From assembly GCA_964601355.1 (NCBI GenBank), contig CAZRNB010000004.1, positions 7,134-71,133 of the forward strand: a stretch of DNA of 64,000 nucleotides. The letters are read 5' to 3'. This DNA comes from CAZRNB01 sp964601355. GTDB taxonomy: Bacteria > Planctomycetota > Phycisphaerae > Sedimentisphaerales > Anaerobacaceae. This document shows positions 59,195 through 64,000 of this stretch, piece by piece. Under the pieces are notes generated by a model. That model searched no databases, was not told the origin of the DNA, and saw only the letters and a program-made list of their open reading frames with translations. Numbering within the stretch: position 1 is the first letter of the stretch; every line of letters begins with the position of its first letter. Made by a program: the position numbers and the translations under genes.

Positions 59195-60505
59195 ATGCCT
59201 GTTTTTCAATATATCGCACTGGACCCGCAGGGCGTTGAAGTGAAAGATGAAGTTGAGGCCCTCAGCGAGAAGGAAGCTATAAGCAAAATTCGAAATATGG
59301 GTTATTTCCCTACAAAGGTCCGCTCACGAACTATAACAAAAACGGGTACTGCTAAAGCTGCTGCAAAACCCAAACGCAGAGCCGGTGCCGGCAGTAAAGT
59401 CAAAACTAAATATATTACACAATTTGCACGGCAGCTTTCCACGCTACAAGATGCGGGGTTGCCTATCTTACGCTCGCTACGTATCTTACAAGAACAACAA
59501 AAATCCGGCGCATTTAAGAGGATTATCGGTTACGTAGGCGATGACATTGAAGGTGGCTCAACACTATCGGAAGCGTTATCAAGATATCCAGGGGCTTTCA
59601 ATCGATTGTTTGTAAATATGGTCGCAGCCGGTGAAACAGGCGGCGTGCTCGACCTTATTTTGGCACGTATATCTGACTTTATGGAAAGCGCCCAGAAGCT
59701 TAAATCCCGAGTTAAAGGCGCAATGATTTATCCGATTGTAGTTTTGAGCGCGGCCTTCTGTATTGTACTGCTATTGATGTGGAAAGTGATACCCACTTTT
59801 AGTGGTGTGCTGGTCGAGATGTCGGAAGGCAAGCCGCTGCCGAAATTAACGCGAGTCGTGCTCGGCGTAAGCCGCTGGATCGCGTTAGGTCCTAATTGGT
59901 TTCCCAGTATACCGATACCATATATAGGAAAATCGGTAAAGATTGGCGGCTGGGCTGTCCTGATAGCAACGCCATTTATAATAGTTTTTCTGCTCAGAAC
60001 TGCAAAACGCTTTCGCATCGGCAGAATAATCCTGGATACCATCAAATTGAAACTGCCCATTGTCGGCCAGCTCACTAGTAAAATCGCGGTTACGCGGTGG
60101 ACAAGAACCTTAGGCACACTGATTAGTGCCGGCGTGCCGATCCTGGATGCCATTAACGTTACCCGCGAGACGGCGGGAAACGAAGTTTATGCCAACATGC
60201 TCACCAGAGTTCACAATTCAATCCGGCAGGGTGATACATTTGCCGGCCCATTGCGACAGTCCAAAACGGTTGACCTGATTATCTCCAATATGGTCGCCGT
60301 GGGCGAGGAAACAGGCGACTTAGATAAAATGCTCCTGAAAGTGGCCGACAACTTCGACGAGCAGGTCGAGGTTATGGTCGGCTCGCTAATGCACCTGCTT
60401 GAGCCGGTCATAATTGTTGTGCTTGGCAGTGTCGTTATGTGTATCGTCCTGTCAGTATTCTTGCCGATGATACAAATTATTACAACCCTAAGCTCACAAG
60501 CATAA
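59195..60505 (+). CDS. PilC/GspF inner-membrane platform protein
   Basis: 436 aa from ATG 59195, with AAGGAGGTATGTAAG upstream; earlier codons in the frame lie in spacer DNA. MPVFQYIALDPQGVEVKDEV starts the protein. Two GspF domains follow, each with a cytoplasmic helical bundle (TQFARQLSTLQDAGLPILRS; VTRWTRTLGTLISAGVPILD). Three membrane helices lie at VVLSAAFCIVLLLMWKVI, GGWAVLIATPFIIVFLL and EPVIIVVLGSVVMCIVLSVF. It anchors the assembly ATPase. Confidence 0.95.
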   Translation: MPVFQYIALDPQGVEVKDEVEALSEKEAISKIRNMGYFPTKVRSRTITKTGTAKAAAKPKRRAGAGSKVKTKYITQFARQLSTLQDAGLPILRSLRILQEQQKSGAFKRIIGYVGDDIEGGSTLSEALSRYPGAFNRLFVNMVAAGETGGVLDLILARISDFMESAQKLKSRVKGAMIYPIVVLSAAFCIVLLLMWKVIPTFSGVLVEMSEGKPLPKLTRVVLGVSRWIALGPNWFPSIPIPYIGKSVKIGGWAVLIATPFIIVFLLRTAKRFRIGRIILDTIKLKLPIVGQLTSKIAVTRWTRTLGTLISAGVPILDAINVTRETAGNEVYANMLTRVHNSIRQGDTFAGPLRQSKTVDLIISNMVAVGEETGDLDKMLLKVADNFDEQVEVMVGSLMHLLEPVIIVVLGSVVMCIVLSVFLPMIQIITTLSSQA

Positions 60506-60559
60506 AAACTATAACATATAAATAAATTGAAAATCCAATTTACTGGCAAGGAGAAAAAA

Positions 60560-61504
60560 ATGAAAGCGATTATCAAACAATCCAATAAAAAAACCGCATT
60601 TACCCCATTAGAAAGAAAGCCCCATCCTTTGGGACTGATAAGGGGCTTTACTATCGTAGAGCTGCTGACGGTTATGAGCATTATCGTGATTCTTATTGGC
60701 CTTTTGGTGCCGGCTCTGAACATGGTCAGAAAGTATGCCTGGGAGGTCAAGCAAAAGGCTCAGTTCCACAGCATTGATGCTGCGGTAGAGCTTTTCAATA
60801 CCGAATTCAGCGGCTATCCGGACTCAGGCGAGCTGGGACCCGACGGCCTGCCATATTGCGGCGCCTTGAAGCTCTGTGAAGCTATGATGGGCCAGGACCT
60901 GATGGGTTATCACCCTGATTCGACTTTCAGAAGCGATGGTTGGGATCGTGATCGCAGCCTGGTCGGTGCCAGGTGGCTATACCCGGACGCAAACAGAGTC
61001 ACTCCTGAGGTATACAGGGATAACCTGAGCATCAGAAAAGGACCATATTTACCGCTGGAAAGTGCTAATGCCTATCGGTTAGAAGATATATATCTTAATG
61101 TTGGCGCCTTTAATCCGAAGCACTTTGTATTATGTGACGTGTACAGAAATGTAACACACCAAGGTACAGGTAAAAAGATTGGTATGCCTATACTCTACTA
61201 TAAGGCCCACACATCGAACAGCTTTCATGATATTGCCAATCCTACTAACATTAACAACATATACAATTACAGAGACAACCAAATGCTGATCACACTTGGC
61301 ATTCCTTCTGACCCGCCGCCTAATGGCTCAAAACATAGGCTCTGGGACCCTGTAAGATTTTATAAAAATACAAAGAACGACAAAGTCACAACGGCGTCAA
61401 GACCTTATAGAGCGGATTCTTACATTCTGATTTCAGCCGGATTTGATGGTGAATATGGCACACCTGACGATATATGTAATTTTGATTGGAAATATCAGGA
61501 ATGA
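60560..61504 (+). CDS. Pseudopilin 1 with palindrome-extended leader
   Basis: 314 aa from ATG 60560 (AAGGAGAAAAAAA before it). The prepilin motif is RG|FTIVELLTVMSIIVILIG, with the family Glu at +5 and a hydrophobic helix. About 30 residues precede the cleavage site, far longer than the usual 5-10, because a palindrome (60599-60650) inserts FTPLERKPHPLGL. The C-terminal part has the YPDSGELG and AGFDGEYGTPDDI patterns that recur in planctomycete pseudopilins (G-type, with a possible calcium site). It is the first of five consecutive pseudopilin genes. Confidence 0.88.
   Translation: MKAIIKQSNKKTAFTPLERKPHPLGLIRGFTIVELLTVMSIIVILIGLLVPALNMVRKYAWEVKQKAQFHSIDAAVELFNTEFSGYPDSGELGPDGLPYCGALKLCEAMMGQDLMGYHPDSTFRSDGWDRDRSLVGARWLYPDANRVTPEVYRDNLSIRKGPYLPLESANAYRLEDIYLNVGAFNPKHFVLCDVYRNVTHQGTGKKIGMPILYYKAHTSNSFHDIANPTNINNIYNYRDNQMLITLGIPSDPPPNGSKHRLWDPVRFYKNTKNDKVTTASRPYRADSYILISAGFDGEYGTPDDICNFDWKYQE
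60599..60650. repeat. Palindrome inside the prepilin-1 leader
   Basis: AAAGCCCC (60616-60623) pairs with GGGGCTTT (60642-60649). The left flank TTTACCCC-ATTAGAAAG is shared with the second prepilin. It encodes the residues FTPLERKPHPLGL between the start and the true cleavage site. Confidence 0.8.
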
Positions 61505-61556
61505 GGATTTTAATTCAGAATTTCTAATTCTACAATCTAAGCCAAAGAGGATAATT

Positions 61557-62531
61557 GTGAATTATAAGAAAACAGGATTTACCCCGTTAGAAAGAAAGTA
61601 CCATCCTTTGGGCGTGGTAAAGAAGCGAGGGGACAGTTTAAAATTCCACCCGAGCTTTCTAACGGGGTTTACAATTGTAGAGCTTTTAACGGTTATAGCG
61701 ATAATAGCGGCGCTGGTTGCGATTCTTCTACCGGCTCTAAATACGGTGCGCCGTATTGCCCGTGAGACCAAGCAAAAAGCACAGTTCGCGACTATGGAGC
61801 TGGCTCTCGAGGCATTTAAAAACGATTACGGTGATTATCCGCCGTCGGATTGGTTTAATCCGCCGACGTTCGATTACTGTGGCGCTCAGAAGCTCACCGA
61901 AGCCCTGGTGGGCTGGGACTTACGCGGATTTCATCCGGATTCAAATTTCAGAGCCAACGGACGCAATGATAAAGGGCTCTTTATTTACGATACAAACAAC
62001 GTCGTTTTTCTTGACCAGAGAAAAGACCCTTATCTGGAGCTTGCGTCTGCAAATACTTTCAGGTTCGGCACAAGCGGGCCGGGCAGACTGGACGGACTGT
62101 TTGATTATTCTACCCTTACTTCGACGTGTCTGCTGGCGCCAGACACTTTTGTGCTGTGCGATGTTTTCGGTGCAAAGACGGTAATCACACCCGGAAGATC
62201 AAGACCAGTCGAAGCGGGGTCTCCGGTTCTTTATTACAGGGCAAATACTTCCAGTAAAAATATTGATGCTCCTGCTTATGAAAATCGAATTTATAATTTC
62301 CGGGACAATTACCCTATTCTTGCTTTGAGGAGATTGGCTGACTGGCAAAAACCCTTTCAGTACCGCTTAATACATAGAATTGAAGATTTTCAGCAATTCT
62401 ATGAGTACATCAGTGACCCAAAGGTGTCAGGCAGAGCATGGCCTTACAGACCCTATTCGTACATATTGATTTCAGCGGGGGCAGACGGCCTTTACGGTAC
62501 AAGCGACGACATTCGTAATTTTGGAAACTAA
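61557..62531 (+). CDS. Pseudopilin 2 with palindrome-extended leader
   Basis: 324 aa from GTG 61557, AGAGGATAATT upstream. It begins MNYKKTGFTPLERKYHPLGV, then after about 20 further residues the real motif TG|FTIVELLTVIAIIAALVA appears. The residues TGFT therefore occur twice, on both sides of a 14 bp perfect inverted repeat (61581-61594 and 61655-61668). The C-terminal half resembles pseudopilin 1 (AGADGLYGTSDDI). It probably forms the pseudopilus with its neighbours. Confidence 0.88.
   Translation: MNYKKTGFTPLERKYHPLGVVKKRGDSLKFHPSFLTGFTIVELLTVIAIIAALVAILLPALNTVRRIARETKQKAQFATMELALEAFKNDYGDYPPSDWFNPPTFDYCGAQKLTEALVGWDLRGFHPDSNFRANGRNDKGLFIYDTNNVVFLDQRKDPYLELASANTFRFGTSGPGRLDGLFDYSTLTSTCLLAPDTFVLCDVFGAKTVITPGRSRPVEAGSPVLYYRANTSSKNIDAPAYENRIYNFRDNYPILALRRLADWQKPFQYRLIHRIEDFQQFYEYISDPKVSGRAWPYRPYSYILISAGADGLYGTSDDIRNFGN
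61581..61668. repeat. Perfect 14 bp inverted repeat inside the prepilin-2 leader
   Basis: ACCCCGTTAGAAAG (61581-61594) and CTTTCTAACGGGGT (61655-61668) are exact reverse complements, enclosing 60 bp. The whole 88 bp unit is in frame and translated. Confidence 0.9.
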
Positions 62532-62566
62532 GCCCCTGTCCACGCCGCATTTGGCAAGCTAAAGTT

Positions 62567-63046
62567 ATGAGAAGCCACGAATACAAATTCGGGACAACGC
62601 TTATAGAGATGGTCATCGTAATGGCTGTTATTGCAATTTTGGTCACAATGGTAATCGGTATCTCCGGCCATATTGATAATCGCTCTAAAAAAAAGGGGCT
62701 TGAGGGCATTTTTACACTGCTGGAAAGCTCGCTGCAGGAATATCACCAATACACAGATAAATTTCCCCAGCAGAGCGAGAAGAATTTTACATACGCCGCT
62801 GCACATTCGGAGCTTCTTTATGCAGAGCTCTGCTCAATACCTCCTTCTCGCAAAGTATTGGAAGAAATCAGCGATTCGCTGTTGAAAAATAAATCAGGAG
62901 CCAGCGGCACCTCGCCTGAAATATATGATCCCTGGGGTACGGTCCTGGATTACAGATACGTCAAAGGCGACACTTTCCCGGAGCTGATATCGGCTGGACC
63001 AGATAAAGTTTTTGGCACCGCAGATGACATAAGCAGTAAAAAATAA
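62567..63046 (+). CDS. Pseudopilin 3 (GspG-like)
   Basis: 159 aa. A short leader MRSHEYKFG is followed by TTLIEMVIVMAVIAILVTMV, with Glu at +5 and a helix. The C-terminal half has DPWGTVLDYRYVKGDTFPEL and SAGPDKVFGTADDIS, the calcium-loop region of major pseudopilins. No palindrome is present in this leader, which serves as an internal control for the two extended ones. 35 bp separate it from pseudopilin 2. Confidence 0.85.
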   Translation: MRSHEYKFGTTLIEMVIVMAVIAILVTMVIGISGHIDNRSKKKGLEGIFTLLESSLQEYHQYTDKFPQQSEKNFTYAAAHSELLYAELCSIPPSRKVLEEISDSLLKNKSGASGTSPEIYDPWGTVLDYRYVKGDTFPELISAGPDKVFGTADDISSKK

Positions 63047-63047
63047 A

Positions 63048-63914
63048 ATGAAAACAAAACGCAAACAATCCGGTCTTACGCTGACAGAGATAACGGTCGT
63101 CATAGCAACCATAGTGTTACTTGTCAGCCTGGGACTGCCGGCCGTGCATGCACTTTTTAATTCCTTCCAGTATCAGGGTAGTGCATTGAGCACAATAAGT
63201 GCGGCACTGGCCTCATCTCGTGCCATTGCTGCACAACACCAAAGATATGCCGGCATCAGATTTCAAAAATCTAACCTTTCCCAGGATCCAATCGAGGCTC
63301 CTCAGTATATGATTTTTATTATACAGGATCCGGATATGATGGCTTATGGCTTTCGAGCGGTACCAGGTCTTAAACCCATTAAACTGCCCGATACCATCGG
63401 TGCAACTGACCTGACGCTCGTTACAAAACGCAATCCGATAAATCCGGCAACCTCGACCGAGGTCAGGCTCGACGACCGAGCACTCACCGACTCGCAAAGG
63501 GACGCCCTCATAGATGAGAGCCGCGAGCTTACGGACACCACTACATTTTCTATTATATTCTCACCAAGCGGAAAATTAGTAATACATGGAATCCGAGCAA
63601 GAAACAAAGATGGTTTCCCGGACACGCCCACTAACACGCTTAAAAGCTCCGATGATGTTTTTAACAAGAAAGCGCAAGTTGATGCCGGAACTGGAATGTT
63701 TTATCAGGACGATTATTTTGGCGCCGCCGGAAGCTCTTATACGGACCTTGGGCTTGGACCGGAACAAAGCCGAAGCAGTTTTGTTATCTATGATAAAAAT
63801 GAGCTCCTGCGAGCTTACAAAAAACGCAGAGCCTGGTCAGACTATCTTGTAAAGCTCTCCGGCCAGGCGATTTATATTAGTCCCTATACAGGAACGATAA
63901 TTTCAACTGATTAA
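63048..63914 (+). CDS. Pseudopilin 4 (GspH-like)
   Basis: 288 aa, starting 1 bp after the previous stop. Leader MKTKRKQSG is followed by LTLTEITVVIATIVLLVSLG, a prepilin helix. The next part (SALSTISAALASSRAIAAQH) is the 'ALNLARSEA' type segment typical of GspH/FimT minor pseudopilins. The large C-terminal domain is not diagnostic. Its job is probably at the pseudopilus tip. Confidence 0.82.
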   Translation: MKTKRKQSGLTLTEITVVIATIVLLVSLGLPAVHALFNSFQYQGSALSTISAALASSRAIAAQHQRYAGIRFQKSNLSQDPIEAPQYMIFIIQDPDMMAYGFRAVPGLKPIKLPDTIGATDLTLVTKRNPINPATSTEVRLDDRALTDSQRDALIDESRELTDTTTFSIIFSPSGKLVIHGIRARNKDGFPDTPTNTLKSSDDVFNKKAQVDAGTGMFYQDDYFGAAGSSYTDLGLGPEQSRSSFVIYDKNELLRAYKKRRAWSDYLVKLSGQAIYISPYTGTIISTD

Positions 63915-63915
63915 T

Positions 63916-64000
63916 ATGCGTCCAAGATACAAACAACGATATATAGGTTTCTCGCTTATCGAGATATTGCTGGCCGTCGGCACACTCAGCATCGGGCTGC
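63916..64000 (+). CDS. Pseudopilin 5, N-terminal part
   Basis: Starts at ATG 63916, one base after the previous stop, and is cut by the window end. The 28 visible codons read MRPRYKQRYIGFSLIEILLA and continue VGTLSIGL, a prepilin leader, cleavage site G|F, Glu at +5 and the start of the helix. It is likely a GspI/J or PilV-type minor pseudopilin. Confidence 0.8.
   Translation, partial: MRPRYKQRYIGFSLIEILLAVGTLSIGL

Overview
The window looks like a chromosomal piece of a Planctomycetota bacterium of the Phycisphaerae (Sedimentisphaerales-like) type. This is inferred from the style of the proteins, not from an rRNA gene. The clues are a secreted protein ending in a single dockerin-like repeat (residues GDINNDCKVDFADFA), several type II secretion/type IV pilus-like pseudopilins with the N-terminal motif GFTIVELLTV, and many small dispersed repeats that invade the ends and interiors of genes. 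No rRNA, tRNA or CRISPR array was seen.

Layout. 1-5.3 kb: 5' end of rlmN, ftsK, a dockerin protein and a tagaturonate epimerase-like gene. 5.4-8.3 kb: accessory patch with a transposase remnant, a proteasome-beta-like hydrolase paired with a small GGKARA protein, and an esterase broken by one amber codon. 8.4-12.5 kb (minus strand): rsmA, a four-helix-bundle gene, pdxA, a solitary DNA methyltransferase and ribE. 12.7-18 kb: a membrane-anchored protein, a restriction-modification cassette (two methyltransferases and a PmeII-like nuclease) sitting inside a thymidylate synthase locus, and a PpiC isomerase. 18-23 kb: candidate ncRNA, nrdR, an ATP-cone protein, an esterase and a P-loop/cytidine deaminase protein like the anti-phage dCTP deaminases. 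23.7-32 kb: housekeeping operons (trpS-DUF2007-scpA, trxA-nfnA-nfnB), an RNase H-PurN fusion, a zinc-ribbon coiled-coil protein and an M20 peptidase. 32.3-38 kb: a promoter-RNA-terminator unit, a methyltransferase, an acetyltransferase, speD and an RND/MMPL transporter. 38-50.5 kb: beta-helix protein, aminotransferase, rplU, peptidase U32, precorrin-2 dehydrogenase, a large unknown lipoprotein, fumarase beta, a YchF-like GTPase, glutaminyl cyclase and a zinc dehydrogenase. 51-52.5 kb: toxin-antitoxin pair and a zinc-ribbon protein behind duplicated promoters. 52.7-64 kb: cinA, then a secretion/pilus operon (two PilB/GspE ATPases, PilT, PilC/GspF and five pseudopilins, the last cut by the window end).

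The most unusual property is the repeat landscape. One class is made of arrays built strictly in 7-base units, often with a dyad centre. They lie between genes, at protein termini, inside thymidylate synthase, and as the linker of the RNase H-PurN fusion. A second class is palindromic: double hairpins joined by GGCTAAATA/TATTTAGCC that close many genes and supply their last codons, plus single palindromes inserted in frame in ribE and in two prepilin leaders. A third class carries TGTCATT...AATGACA ends. Because 7 is not a multiple of 3, copy-number change in coding heptamer arrays would shift reading frames.
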